Shown here: positions 9,309 through 17,878 of the stretch, piece after piece | How positions within the stretch are numbered: position 1 is the stretch's first letter | How the letters are laid out: each line of letters starts with the position of its first letter | Source: Sphingomonas yunnanensis | GTDB taxonomy: Bacteria > Pseudomonadota > Alphaproteobacteria > Sphingomonadales > Sphingomonadaceae | Assembly: GCF_019898765.1 (NCBI RefSeq) | Contig: NZ_JAIOKB010000007.1 | Location: forward strand, 124,001-188,000 | Direction of reading: 5' to 3' | Length of the DNA: 64,000 bases | Notes under the pieces: model-generated | What the model saw: the letters and a program-made list of their open reading frames with translations, nothing else | The model's database searches: none | What the model was told of the DNA's origin: nothing | Program-made: the position numbers and the translations under genes

Positions 9309-9737
9309 TCACGCGGGCGCGAAGACCTGCATGCTCTTCGGCACCTCGACCCCGCGCTCGCCCGTCGCGATCCGATAGGCCGCCTCGACGGCTCGGCTCA
9401 GCGCGGCAGTGGCGAATGGCTTGCCGACGCAGCCGATGATCAGCGGGTGATCCGCGGCGGTCGGGCAATTGCCGCTGACATAGAGGCACGGCACCCCGCG
9501 CAGCGACAGCTCGCGCGCGACGGTCACGCCGCTGTCGTTCTCCGCCAGCCGCACGTCGCATAGAGCCAGGTCGATCGTCTCGCGCGCGGCGATCGCGAAC
9601 GCCTCGCTTGCGCTCTCCGCCACCCCGACGACGACATGGCCCGCCATGGTCAGCGCGTCCTCGACGAGCATCGCGATGATCGCCTCGTCCTCGACGACGA
9701 GCAGCCGGAGCGAGCGGGTGTCGGTGTCAGCCGGCAT
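9309..9737 (-). CDS. Single-domain response regulator
   Basis: This 142-residue protein is a receiver domain with no output domain. The acidic pair is in VVEDEA, the phospho-acceptor Asp in CDVRL, the conserved Thr/Ser in YVSGN and the Lys in GKPF. The residues after that Lys read PFATAAL. This resembles the FAT-GUY signature of alphaproteobacterial single-domain regulators that pass phosphate within general-stress-response networks (PhyR pathway). The gene overlaps the end of the kinase-like gene at 9727-10833 by 11 bases, so the two are coupled. Assigning it to the stress pathway is inference from this motif and its HisKA_2 partner. Confidence 0.88.
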   Translation of the reverse strand: MPADTDTRSLRLLVVEDEAIIAMLVEDALTMAGHVVVGVAESASEAFAIAARETIDLALCDVRLAENDSGVTVARELSLRGVPCLYVSGNCPTAADHPLIIGCVGKPFATAALSRAVEAAYRIATGERGVEVPKSMQVFAPA

Positions 9738-10833
9738 GAGCGAGTGGGAACCTCAGGTGGATCGCGCCGGCTTCCTCAGAGAGGCTGGCGTTGAGTTGAC
9801 GCAGCAGCGAGCTGGCGAGCCGGTCGAGCGGCGGCGCGGTCGCCGGCTCGGCCGCGACGGTGATCCGCGCCTCCAGCGTGGTGCCGCGGAGGACGACGGC
9901 GACCCGAGCGCAGGAGCGGCCGCCGCGATCGAGCAGCGCGTGGACGAGGAGCGAGAAGGCCACCGCCTGCTCGATCGGGATCATCACGCGCTCCGCCGCC
10001 TCGACGCGCCCGTCACCGCCGGTGGTGAGCTCGACCGCGGCGTGCAGGATCTCGACCGCGTCGACTGCCAAGGTGGCGCCGTCCGCCTGATACAGTGGCC
10101 GATGCGCCAGCGCGATCAGCTCGAGCCGCTCAGCGACGGTGGTCAGCGCCGGCGGCACTGGCTCGACGCCGCGGAGCTCGTTGCGCACCACCCCGACCGC
10201 CATCTGCAGATTGTTGCGGACGCGGTGGTTGAGCTCGGCGAGCAGTCGATCGCGCTCGGCGATGTTGCAGCGCAGCTCTTCCTCGTGGCGCAGCCGCAGC
10301 TTCGCCAGCGCGACATAGTGGCACAGCGTGTGGAGCAGCTGCAGCTCTTCGGCGGTGAAACACGGGCTGTCGCGGCGCCCGAAACCGAGCGTGCCAAGCA
10401 GCCGCTCGCCGTCGAGCAGCGGCGTGCAGGCGTAACAGTCGAGCCCGATCGAGCGGACGAACGCCAGCTGCGGCGAGTCGGAGCGCTGCACCCCCTTGGC
10501 GTGGATGCGGCGACGCTCCAGCGCGGCACAGCCGCACACCGCTTCGCCCAGCCGCAGCTCGGCGCCGTCATGCGCCTGCTGCTCCGTCAGCCCGGCATAG
10601 GCCTCGAGCCGCAGCAGGCCGCCGTCGTGGCGGTAGTTGAAGAAGACGTCGAGCCGCAGCTCGGCGCGGATCAGCGCGAACAGCTCGTCCACCATCCGCG
10701 CCGGATCGGTCGCGGCGAGCAGCCGGTCGGCCGCCTCCGCGGCGAGCGCGAGGTAGCGGCGCGACAGGTCCAGCGTCGCCGCGGCGTCGTCGACCGGATA
10801 CGTGGGTGGGCGCTCGCGCTCGACCTCCGACAT
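9727..10833 (-). CDS. GAF-HisKA_2 sensor protein with a degenerate ATPase domain
   Basis: The protein has 368 residues: an N-terminal helix, a GAF sensor domain (about 35-180, with clustered cysteines in VCGCAA and CYAC) and a HisKA_2 dimerisation box ELNHRVRNNLQ (His203). The region where the HATPase N-box (NELVTNALKH) should be reads LLVHALLDRGGRS near 296-307. The usual Asn residues and the glycine-rich ATP lid are absent, and the tail is short. By eye it therefore keeps the phospho-accepting His but has lost ATP binding. It could be a phosphotransfer or phosphatase partner of the overlapping receiver. No transmembrane segment is seen, so it is cytosolic. Confidence 0.8.
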   Translation of the reverse strand: MSEVERERPPTYPVDDAAATLDLSRRYLALAAEAADRLLAATDPARMVDELFALIRAELRLDVFFNYRHDGGLLRLEAYAGLTEQQAHDGAELRLGEAVCGCAALERRRIHAKGVQRSDSPQLAFVRSIGLDCYACTPLLDGERLLGTLGFGRRDSPCFTAEELQLLHTLCHYVALAKLRLRHEEELRCNIAERDRLLAELNHRVRNNLQMAVGVVRNELRGVEPVPPALTTVAERLELIALAHRPLYQADGATLAVDAVEILHAAVELTTGGDGRVEAAERVMIPIEQAVAFSLLVHALLDRGGRSCARVAVVLRGTTLEARITVAAEPATAPPLDRLASSLLRQLNASLSEEAGAIHLRFPLAHAG

Positions 10834-10912
10834 GGCGGCTGGTTACCCCCCGCGTGTGAAAATTTACAGGGCCAATCCACTTGCTTAAGTGAATACCGCG
10901 CAGGTCACTGAC

Positions 10913-13900
10913 CTACATCGGCGAGGCGTAGAGCGCGTGATGGGTCAGGATGTACAAGGTACGACGCCCGGCGCCGCCGATCAGCAGCTGAAGTGGCCGC
11001 TCGGGTACGTCGATCCGCTTGGTCTCGCTGCCGTCGGGCGCGTAGACGAAGACCTGGCCATTGGCGACGTAGAGGTTGCCGGCGTCGTCCCGCGCGACGC
11101 TCTCGCCGCCGCGCTCGGCCACCACCTTGAGGTCGGTCACTTGCCCGCTCGCGCCGACGAGGCCGCTGTAGGTGCGGTTCTCCGAGGCGTTGGTCAGCAT
11201 TACCCGGCTGCCCGGCGCCGCCCCGACGAGCCCGTAGGAGTCGAGCGTGTCGGACCAGCGCCAGCCGCTGTGATCGTCCGGCCCCTGGTTCCAGACGCGA
11301 AAGGCAGGGAGCACCAGCGAACCGTCGGGCGAGACATATTCCTGCGGCTTGGCCTCGCCCATCTTGCTGGTGAAGAAGGCGGCGATCGGCGGGAACTCGT
11401 AGGTCTTCGGGTCGATCCGGTCGGCGAACTCGCCGTTGGCCCAGACATTGACCGGCAGCAGCGTGGCGGCGCCGGGATGCGCACGCGCCGCTGTCGGTGC
11501 GATGACGCGCACGTCCTCAGGCTTGGCGGGATCGATGCTGTAGACCGTGCCGTCGCGCCCCGCCGAGGACTGGACGAGCAGGTCGCCCGATCGCGCGACC
11601 GCCAGGTTGACGGGATCGAGCGGAGCCTGCGCCACGGTCGACAGACCTTCCTCGCGCGACCAGCCGTGGATGCGGTGGAAGAAGCGGTCGATGAAGTAGA
11701 GCTTGCCGGCCTTGTCCACGGCGCCGCCCGCGATCGAGTAGAAGCCATCGGCCAGCGTCTCGATCCCTGGCGACACCGGCACCGCGGAGACGGTCGCCGC
11801 GTTCGCCGAGATGGCGGGCACGTCAAGCCGCGCGAACTCGCGCTCGCGCACCTCCTGCCGACGAGTCATGTCCTTGACCGCGTTCTCAAACGGGAATTTG
11901 CTCGCGCGCAGATAGGTGCCACAGCCCTTGGCGTCGCAGCTGGCGAAGCCGCTCTCCGCGTTGACGTGGACGTTGCGAAAGTGGATGTCGCCCGACTGGT
12001 ACAGCCTCACCGCCGCGTCCATCGGCTTGATCGTCCGCGTCACGCGATAGCCGTGGTAATTGGCGAAGAGGATGTTGCGCGAGTGGTGGATCTCGGTCGA
12101 GACCGCGTTGACGCCGTCGCGCACCTCCTGCTCGGTCTGCGGCGCGAGGAACTCCCAGTTCTCGACGTGGTCGAGCACGATCTCCGCGCGATAATGATGC
12201 TCTGCGGAGAGCTCGTAGACGTGACCCGACGTCTTGGTGCCGGAAACGTAGAAGCCCGCCGACGCCAGGGTGTTGGGCGACCAGATCGCGGCGAAGGTGC
12301 CGCCGCCCCCGTCGGTGACCCAGATGCTCGGATGCTGGCCGTCCTGACGCGCCTGCGGGTCGTTGGGCTTGATCGCGCTGCCCTTGGTGAGCACCGTCCC
12401 GCCGCCGCCCTGGATCTTGACGTCGTTGACCATCGAGGGGGCGCCGGCGCGCCACAGCAGAGCGGTCGCGCGCGGGTTGACGCTGCCGGTCCACAGCCCG
12501 ATGCCGTGGACGATCGCCCTGCCGCCCTTGGCGCTCTCCAGCAGCGCGCGCGCGCCGCCGACACCCGCGTAGTTGGGCGCGTTGTCGGGCAGATAGAGGT
12601 GCGTGAGGCTGGGGTGCAGCGCGATCAGCACGCTGTCGGGGCGAAGCTTGAGCGTGTCGGCGACCCGATAGCGCCCCATCGGCAAATAGAGCACCCGGTG
12701 CGTGTCGATCGCGCGCTGCAGCGCCGCGGTGTCGTCGGTGGCGTCGTCGCCCTTCACGCCCAGCGTGCGGACGTTGACCCACTGGCTAACGGGCGGCAGC
12801 GGGGCGATCGCCGGCGCGGGCGCGGGCGACGTGTGGGAGAGCGGGGTGATGTCGAACGTGGTCGCGGTCTTGCCGATCTCGCCGAGGCCGGCGAGCGCGA
12901 GACCGTGCGAGAAATCGGCGACCTGGTAGCGCTTCCCCTTGCCCACGATCGTGCGTCCGCTGTCGCGAAAGCGCGCGAACACCGGCGTGTCGCTCGCCAC
13001 CGCATGGTCGAAGCCGATCTGGGTGAAGACGCTGCTTTCCTCCGAGATCACCACCGCCGCCTGGCGGACGCGCTCGAAGCGCACGTCCTTGCCCCAGAGC
13101 GAGTCGGACCAGCCGCGGTCGATGTCGATGCCGATCGGCGTGTCGCGGATCGCGACGTTGACCAGCGTGAGATCGACCTCATGCTCGCGGATCGCGGCGT
13201 CGCGCTGGCCCTCGAACGCGGAGTCGATCAGCGTGAACTGCCACGCCGGCGAGGTCTTCTCGCTCAGGATGCCGTACCGCCCGCCGTAGAAGCGCAGGTC
13301 CTCGAACTCGTTGCCCGCCTGGTAGACGCCCGCCAGCGCCGAGCCGAGATGGAAGTCGGCGTGGCGGACGTAGCCGTGCTGCGCGACGCGGAAGCGCACC
13401 GCCACCGCGCCCTCGTTGCCCGCGCCGACCCGGAAGTCGACGTTGGCGATGGCCGAGTAGAAGGTGCTCGACGTCGCGTCATAGACGCCGGGATCGAACG
13501 GCACCGTGGTGGGCGGCGGCACCGCGACCTGACCGACGCGATATTGGTCCTCCCCGGTGAAGGCGAGCATCGCGGCGACGCCGCTGCCGAAACCGGGGGT
13601 CGAGTCGCCCAGCACGATCTCGGGCCGGGTCTTGCCGACGCCGAAGACCCGCACCGCGGGCCGCACCAGGATCGTGCGCGTGACGCGGTAGCGGCCCGCC
13701 GGCAGGAAGACGATCCCGCCGCTCCCGCTCGCCGCAGCCTGGTCGATCGCTTGCTGGATCGCCGCGCTGTCGTCGGCGCGCCCGTCGCCGACGCCGCGTA
13801 CCGTGATCGCGCGCGGATCGTCAGGCTGGGTGAGATAGACCGAGGTCGAGCGCGCCGCCGCGGGCGCCGCCGTTCCCGCCGTCAGCGCTACCGCCGCGAC

Positions 13901-13924
13901 GCCCAGCCACCACTTCGCCTGCAT
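10913..13924 (-). CDS. Exported double beta-helix pectate-lyase/GH55-like protein with C-terminal beta-propeller
   Basis: This 1003-residue protein has a signal peptide (residues 1-24). Two right-handed beta-helix modules follow. Each opens with the Pectate_lyase_3 pattern: a GVGDGRADD block near 44-52, and GVKGDDATDDTAALQRAID about 390 residues later. Both continue with FLPAGRYRV- or YLPMGRYRV-like strands. Tandem modules of this kind occur in GH55 beta-1,3-glucanases and some phage or lyase enzymes. The last 280 residues or so (about 720-1003) look like an NHL/SMP30-type beta-propeller with repeated YxIDP and LYVANG strands. It is probably a secreted polysaccharide-active enzyme. I cannot place the catalytic acids with confidence, so lyase versus hydrolase stays open. 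Confidence 0.75.
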   Translation of the reverse strand: MQAKWWLGVAAVALTAGTAAPAAARSTSVYLTQPDDPRAITVRGVGDGRADDSAAIQQAIDQAAASGSGGIVFLPAGRYRVTRTILVRPAVRVFGVGKTRPEIVLGDSTPGFGSGVAAMLAFTGEDQYRVGQVAVPPPTTVPFDPGVYDATSSTFYSAIANVDFRVGAGNEGAVAVRFRVAQHGYVRHADFHLGSALAGVYQAGNEFEDLRFYGGRYGILSEKTSPAWQFTLIDSAFEGQRDAAIREHEVDLTLVNVAIRDTPIGIDIDRGWSDSLWGKDVRFERVRQAAVVISEESSVFTQIGFDHAVASDTPVFARFRDSGRTIVGKGKRYQVADFSHGLALAGLGEIGKTATTFDITPLSHTSPAPAPAIAPLPPVSQWVNVRTLGVKGDDATDDTAALQRAIDTHRVLYLPMGRYRVADTLKLRPDSVLIALHPSLTHLYLPDNAPNYAGVGGARALLESAKGGRAIVHGIGLWTGSVNPRATALLWRAGAPSMVNDVKIQGGGGTVLTKGSAIKPNDPQARQDGQHPSIWVTDGGGGTFAAIWSPNTLASAGFYVSGTKTSGHVYELSAEHHYRAEIVLDHVENWEFLAPQTEQEVRDGVNAVSTEIHHSRNILFANYHGYRVTRTIKPMDAAVRLYQSGDIHFRNVHVNAESGFASCDAKGCGTYLRASKFPFENAVKDMTRRQEVREREFARLDVPAISANAATVSAVPVSPGIETLADGFYSIAGGAVDKAGKLYFIDRFFHRIHGWSREEGLSTVAQAPLDPVNLAVARSGDLLVQSSAGRDGTVYSIDPAKPEDVRVIAPTAARAHPGAATLLPVNVWANGEFADRIDPKTYEFPPIAAFFTSKMGEAKPQEYVSPDGSLVLPAFRVWNQGPDDHSGWRWSDTLDSYGLVGAAPGSRVMLTNASENRTYSGLVGASGQVTDLKVVAERGGESVARDDAGNLYVANGQVFVYAPDGSETKRIDVPERPLQLLIGGAGRRTLYILTHHALYASPM

Positions 13925-13983
13925 CCCGCGCCTCCCCAGGTTTTCTTATATTACATCGACTGACAAAGGATCGGCGGACCGCG

Positions 13984-14232
13984 CTAGCCGGCGCGAGCGG
14001 CGAGCGCCTCGGCCGCGACGGCCACCTGCGTGCGATTTCGGACGTTGAGCTTGCGCATGAGCGCGGTCATGTGCGCCTTCACCGTCGCCTCGGCGATGCC
14101 GAGGTCGAAGGCGATCTCCTTGTTCAGCCGCCCAGAGCGCACGCCGTGCAGCACCTTCACCTGTGTCGGGGTGAGGTGCCCCAACGTGTCAACGCCGCTG
14201 GCCACTTCGTTGGGGATAGCGCCCGTGGTCAT
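13984..14232 (-). CDS. Stand-alone LuxR/GerE-type helix-turn-helix protein
   Basis: This 82-residue protein is almost entirely a NarL/LuxR C-terminal DNA-binding domain: LTPTQVKVLHGV, then the recognition region LNKEIAFDLGIAEATVKAHM. There is no receiver or autoinducer domain. Start ATG 14232 was chosen because GGAGGAGCAGG lies just ahead of it, while the frame upstream has low-complexity, non-coding character. The gene reads toward the large beta-helix gene with 59 bases between and may be co-transcribed with it or regulate it. It could be a remnant of a two-domain response regulator or a true small regulator. The clean start favours the second. Confidence 0.75.
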   Translation of the reverse strand: MTTGAIPNEVASGVDTLGHLTPTQVKVLHGVRSGRLNKEIAFDLGIAEATVKAHMTALMRKLNVRNRTQVAVAAEALAARAG

Positions 14233-14431
14233 CCTGCTCCTCCTTCGCGGTCGTCGCCGCGCACCCTTGACGTCTCGTCCACCTGCGATCGGTTGGACAG
14301 CTTTATTCGATCTGAGCTCGTTTTTACCCGCTGAGCAAGCGATTTTGCCTCGATCCGCGCGCACCTGTCTGACAGGCAGCATACTCGCCACGGTCGTCAC
14401 GCTCGGTTATGCCAGAGGCGAGGAGAGGATC

Positions 14432-15109
14432 GTGAGCGAGGGACGGCTGACCGATCGGGCCTATGCCGCGATCGTGCGCATCATCAACGACGAGGCACTG
14501 GCGGTCGGCGACCGGCTGCCATCCGAGGCGCGGCTGGCGGATAGTTTCGGCATGTCGCGCGCGATCGTGCGCGAGGCGCTGGCGCGGCTGGCGTCGGACG
14601 GGATCACCGAGGCGCGCCGCGGTGCCGGCTCCTACGTCAAACGTCGTCCCTCGGCGCGGCTCGACACGCACATGCCGATGGACACCTTGGCCTCTGCGAT
14701 GGGTACCTATGAGGTCCGCTTCGTGCTCGAGGCCGAGGCAGCGCGGCTGGCGGCGCAGCGCCGATCGCCCGCGCAGATGGAGGCGATCGAGCGCGCCCTG
14801 GCGGCGCTGCGAGCGGCGTTGCTCTCCAACGCGCCCGCGCACGACGAGGACTGGCGGCTGCACCGCGCCATCGTCGAGGCCACCGCCAACGTCTCCTTCC
14901 CGCTGGTGTTCGATCAGCTCCTGGACGGCGTGATGCGCGTGCTGCGCGCGGGTGTCGACATCTCGCGCTCGCGCCCGCCCGCGGTGATCGGCGCGATGAT
15001 GGAGGAGCATGACGCGATCGTCGAGGCGATCCGCGCGCAGGACGCCGAGGGCGCCGCGCTGGCGATGCGCTGGCATCTGTCGCAGGGACGACGACGGCTG
15101 ATGCCGTGA
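14432..15109 (+). CDS. GntR-family (FadR subgroup) transcriptional regulator
   Basis: This 225-residue regulator has an N-terminal winged HTH: YAAIVRIINDEALAVGDRLP, then SEARLADSFGMSRAIVREAL, and a wing ending RRGAGSYV. A C-terminal all-helical FCD ligand domain (about 85-220) carries the expected Arg/Asp/His metal and acid-binding positions (DEDWRLHRAIVEA). Start GTG 14432 follows a good AGGAGAGG ribosome site. FadR/FCD regulators typically sense sugar acids or other carboxylates. The convergent neighbour is a gluconokinase gene, so control of gluconate or uronate catabolism is a reasonable inference. No operator was identified. Confidence 0.88.
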   Translation: MSEGRLTDRAYAAIVRIINDEALAVGDRLPSEARLADSFGMSRAIVREALARLASDGITEARRGAGSYVKRRPSARLDTHMPMDTLASAMGTYEVRFVLEAEAARLAAQRRSPAQMEAIERALAALRAALLSNAPAHDEDWRLHRAIVEATANVSFPLVFDQLLDGVMRVLRAGVDISRSRPPAVIGAMMEEHDAIVEAIRAQDAEGAALAMRWHLSQGRRRLMP

Positions 15110-15260
15110 GGAACCACGATCCTTCCCGCTCACGTGGAGGGGAACCGCTCGCGAAGCGAGTGGTAAGGGGGTTTCCGCCAGCGCTACGCTGCGTGGAGAA
15201 CCCCCTCCACCACCGCGCGATGCGCGGCCGCCCCTCTCCGCCATGCGGGGAGAATTTTGT
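15110..15260. repeat. Palindrome-rich intergenic element (family D)
   Basis: Several short inverted repeats lie back to back between two convergent genes, including CCGCTCGCGAAGCGAG, GGGGGTTTCC paired loosely with GAACCCCC, and CGCGATGCGCG. The layout matches sphingomonad intergenic palindromes and could serve as a shared terminator. No second copy is in the window. Confidence 0.5.
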
Positions 15261-15287
15261 CGCACTCACCTCATCCCGTCGCTGCTC

Positions 15288-15842
15288 TCAGCCTACCTCC
15301 AGCCACCTGCGCACCGCCGCCACCAGCTCGTCGGGCGGACGGGTCGAGTCCAGCGTCAGCGCGCGCTCGTCCGCGGTGGGTGGCTCGAGCGTGGCGAGCT
15401 GGCTGTCGAGCAGCGCGACGGGCATGTAATGGCCCGAGCGGGTCGCCATGCGCCGCGCGAGCGTGTCATGGTCGAGCGCGAGCAGCACGAACGCCGGGCG
15501 AAGCCCCGATGCCGCACCGAGCCGCTCGCGATAGGCGCGTCGCAGCGCCGAACAGGCCGCGACCGCACGACCTCGCGCGCGCGCAGCATCGCCCAGCGCG
15601 GTGCCGAGCCGGTCCAGCCAGGGCCAGCGATCGTCGTCGGTCAGCGGGTGACCCTCCCGCATCTTCGCGATGTTGGCCGCGGAGTGATAAGTGTCGCCCT
15701 CCAGCATCGGGCAGGCGAGCGCGTGCGCGAGCGCGGTGGCGAGCGTCGTCTTGCCGGTGCCGCTGACCCCCATCACCACGATGGCGAGCCCCGCCTCCTC
15801 GCCCCTGCCTACCTGCCCGATCGCTCGCAATGCCCACCTCAT
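15288..15842 (-). CDS. gntK: Gluconokinase
   Basis: This 184-residue P-loop kinase phosphorylates gluconate to 6-phosphogluconate in the cytoplasm, feeding the Entner-Doudoroff pathway. The Walker A motif is GVSGTGKTT near residues 25-33. The family blocks EGDTYHSAANIAKMREGHPL and CSALRRAYRERL follow, and then the Asp-rich pattern near the C terminus. Length is slightly above the usual 165-175 because of about 20 residues before the first strand (AIVVMGVSG). The true start may therefore be one of the internal GTG/ATG codons near that strand, where a GAGGAGG-like site is present. The convergent FadR-type gene is the likely regulator. Confidence 0.9.
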   Translation of the reverse strand: MRWALRAIGQVGRGEEAGLAIVVMGVSGTGKTTLATALAHALACPMLEGDTYHSAANIAKMREGHPLTDDDRWPWLDRLGTALGDAARARGRAVAACSALRRAYRERLGAASGLRPAFVLLALDHDTLARRMATRSGHYMPVALLDSQLATLEPPTADERALTLDSTRPPDELVAAVRRWLEVG

Positions 15843-15948
15843 TTCCGACCGGGCCCGAGCGGGCCCCTTCCGTCGCTATCCCGCGTCTGCCACGCCTTGG
15901 CCAGCGCGACTTTCATCGGCAACGGTCGGGGTTCTGGCGGCCTTTCGG

Positions 15949-16044
15949 CGTCATCCTGAACTTGTGTCAGGATCCAAGGCTACGCGATTCTCGAACAGTC
16001 CTAGTGCGTGGCACGGTGGATCCTGAAACGAATCCAGGATGACG
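15949..16044. repeat. Palindromic intergenic repeat, family B (copy 1)
   Basis: This 96-base element begins CGTCATCCTGAA and ends TCCAGGATGACG, which are inverted repeats of each other. Inside, CAGGATCCA and TGGATCCTGAAACGA form a second pair. A copy of exactly the same length lies at 30595-30690. Confidence 0.8.
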
Positions 16045-16089
16045 CCGATGGGGAAGGCGGCGGCTCGACACCTTGGTGTTGCTTGCCCC

Positions 16090-17646
16090 CTACTCCGCCC
16101 GTGCCCAGCCTGGCGCTGCCGGCTCAAGCGTCTCCAGGAACGCGTGCGCACTGTCGCGATACTCGGCCCGGCGCGCGTCGTCGAACCGCCGCCACGTCGC
16201 GTAGACGTTGCGCATCCGTGGGTTGCGAGCGAAGCGCTGCTCATGGCGCGCGACGAAGTTCCAGTAGAGCGCGTTGAACGGGCACGCTTCCTCACCCGTC
16301 TTCTTCTTCACGTCATAGCGGCACCGTCCGCAGTAATCGGACATGCGGTCGATATAGGCGCCGCTCGCGACATAAGGCTTGGACGCGATCACGCCGCCGT
16401 CGGCGAACTGGCTCATCCCGACGACGTTGGGCAGCTCGACCCACTCATAGGCGTCGAAATAGACCACCAGGAACCAGTCCGAGATCGCCGACGGCGCGAT
16501 CCCGGCGAGCAGCGCGAAATTGCCGAGGACCATCAATCGCTGAATATGGTGCGCATAGGCCTCGCGCCGGGTCTGGTCGACCGCCTCGGCGAGGCAGCGC
16601 ATGTCGGTCTCGCCGGTCCAGTAGAAGTCGGGCAGCGGCCGGGTCGCCTCCAGCGCGTTGCGCTCGGCGAAGGCGGGCATGTCCCACCAATACATGCCGC
16701 GCATATATTCGCGCCAGCCGATGATCTGGCGGACAAAGCCCTCGACCGAGTTGATCGGCGCACGCCCGCGCTGATAGGCGCGTACCGCCGCCTCGCACAC
16801 TTCCACGGGCCCGAGCAGCCCGAGATTGAGGCACAGCGAGAGGCTGGAATGGAACAGATAATCCTGGCCCGCCACCATCGCGTCCTGGTAGCGGCCGAAG
16901 TCGGGCAGCGCCTCCTCGACGAACTGGTCGAGCGCCTGCAGCGCCTGTCCGCGGGTGACCGGCAGCGCGAAGGGCTCGAGTGCGCCGAAATGCTCGCCGA
17001 AGCGCTTCGCCACCAGGGCGAGGACGTCGCGCGTCGTCTCGTCGGGGGCGAAGCGTAGCGGCGCGGGATAGTTGCGGCCGGCGGTCGGGCCGGCGCGATT
17101 GTCGTGGTCGAAGTTCCACTGGCCACCCTCGGGTTTGCCGTCCGCGTCCATCAGCAGCCCGGTGCGGCGGCGCATCTCGCGGTAGAAGAACTCCATCCGT
17201 TTCTCGCGCGAGCGCTGCGCCCAGGCGGAGAAGTCGGGCAGCGGGCAGACGAAGCGGTCGTCCTCGAGGATCTCGACCGGCAGGCCGGTGCGCTCGGCCC
17301 AGTCGTCCTGCGCCCGGCGGACGCGATACTCGCCGCCCGCGACGGTGCGGATCGCGCTGGCGCGGTGACGCCGGGCGGCGCGCTCGACCTCGCCGGTGAA
17401 GCTCTGCGTGTTGCCGCGCGCGTCGAGCGCGACATAGTCGACCGTCCAGCCGTCGTCGCGCAGCGCGTCGGCGAAATGGCGCATCGCCGAGAAGATCAGC
17501 GCGATCTTCTTCTTGTGGTGGCGCACGTAGGTGGCCTCGTCCCACACCTCCATCATCAGCACGACCGCACCACCGCGATCGACGTCGCGCAGGCTGGCGA
17601 GCGTGGCGGTGAGCTGGTCGCCCAGCAGCGGGATCAGCAGCGTCAT
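16090..17646 (-). CDS. phrB: FeS-type bacterial cryptochrome / (6-4) photolyase
   Basis: This 518-residue protein belongs to the cryptochrome/photolyase-related FeS-BCP family, whose members repair (6-4) photoproducts in light using FAD, a lumazine antenna and a 4Fe-4S cluster. The four cluster cysteines are present at 351, 439, 442 and 455 (DYCGRC and EACPFN). Their spacing equals that of Agrobacterium PhrB (350, 438, 441, 454), as recalled. The N-terminal antenna domain starts LLIPLLGDQLT. I chose ATG 17646 over a TTG 11 codons upstream because the domain begins right there. The gene stands alone, with a repeat on its 3' side. Confidence 0.9.
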   Translation of the reverse strand: MTLLIPLLGDQLTATLASLRDVDRGGAVVLMMEVWDEATYVRHHKKKIALIFSAMRHFADALRDDGWTVDYVALDARGNTQSFTGEVERAARRHRASAIRTVAGGEYRVRRAQDDWAERTGLPVEILEDDRFVCPLPDFSAWAQRSREKRMEFFYREMRRRTGLLMDADGKPEGGQWNFDHDNRAGPTAGRNYPAPLRFAPDETTRDVLALVAKRFGEHFGALEPFALPVTRGQALQALDQFVEEALPDFGRYQDAMVAGQDYLFHSSLSLCLNLGLLGPVEVCEAAVRAYQRGRAPINSVEGFVRQIIGWREYMRGMYWWDMPAFAERNALEATRPLPDFYWTGETDMRCLAEAVDQTRREAYAHHIQRLMVLGNFALLAGIAPSAISDWFLVVYFDAYEWVELPNVVGMSQFADGGVIASKPYVASGAYIDRMSDYCGRCRYDVKKKTGEEACPFNALYWNFVARHEQRFARNPRMRNVYATWRRFDDARRAEYRDSAHAFLETLEPAAPGWARAE

Positions 17647-17731
17647 GCCAGCGCCAACGCGCGGAAGGCGCAAAAGCAACGTGGGTTAGCGGGGCGTTGT
17701 CCGCGTCGTCCGTTCGTCGTTCTCGCCCCTC

Positions 17732-17836
17732 CCCGTCATTCCCGCGGGACGGGGATCCAGACACGCTGACGCTCATGATAGAGCCACCGCTTCAGCGGTC
17801 ATGAATTCCCCCCCTGCGCGGGGACGACGGGAAGGA
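17732..17836. repeat. Palindromic intergenic element (family E)
   Basis: GTCATTCCCGCGGGACGGGG near 17736 pairs imperfectly with CCCCTGCGCGGGGACGAC near 17812. Between them lies CATGATAGAGCCACCGC followed by GCGGTCATGAAT. This is a typical nested inverted repeat lying between the photolyase start and the 3' end of the peptidase gene. It occurs once in the window. Confidence 0.5.
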
Positions 17837-17878
17837 TGGGTCTGCCCCGGCTATCCGCGGTGCACTAGGCCGCCACCC

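Noticed and set aside
10889-13963. A very long open frame on the + strand (about 1000 codons) opposite the beta-helix gene
   Set aside because: Its translation is Arg/Val/Asp-rich without recognisable domains. It mirrors the real gene on the other strand, and such antisense frames are expected at this GC content.
14233-14400. N-terminal extension of the LuxR HTH protein by 56 codons
   Set aside because: The extension is Arg-rich and not receiver-like, and a strong ribosome site lies directly before the internal ATG.
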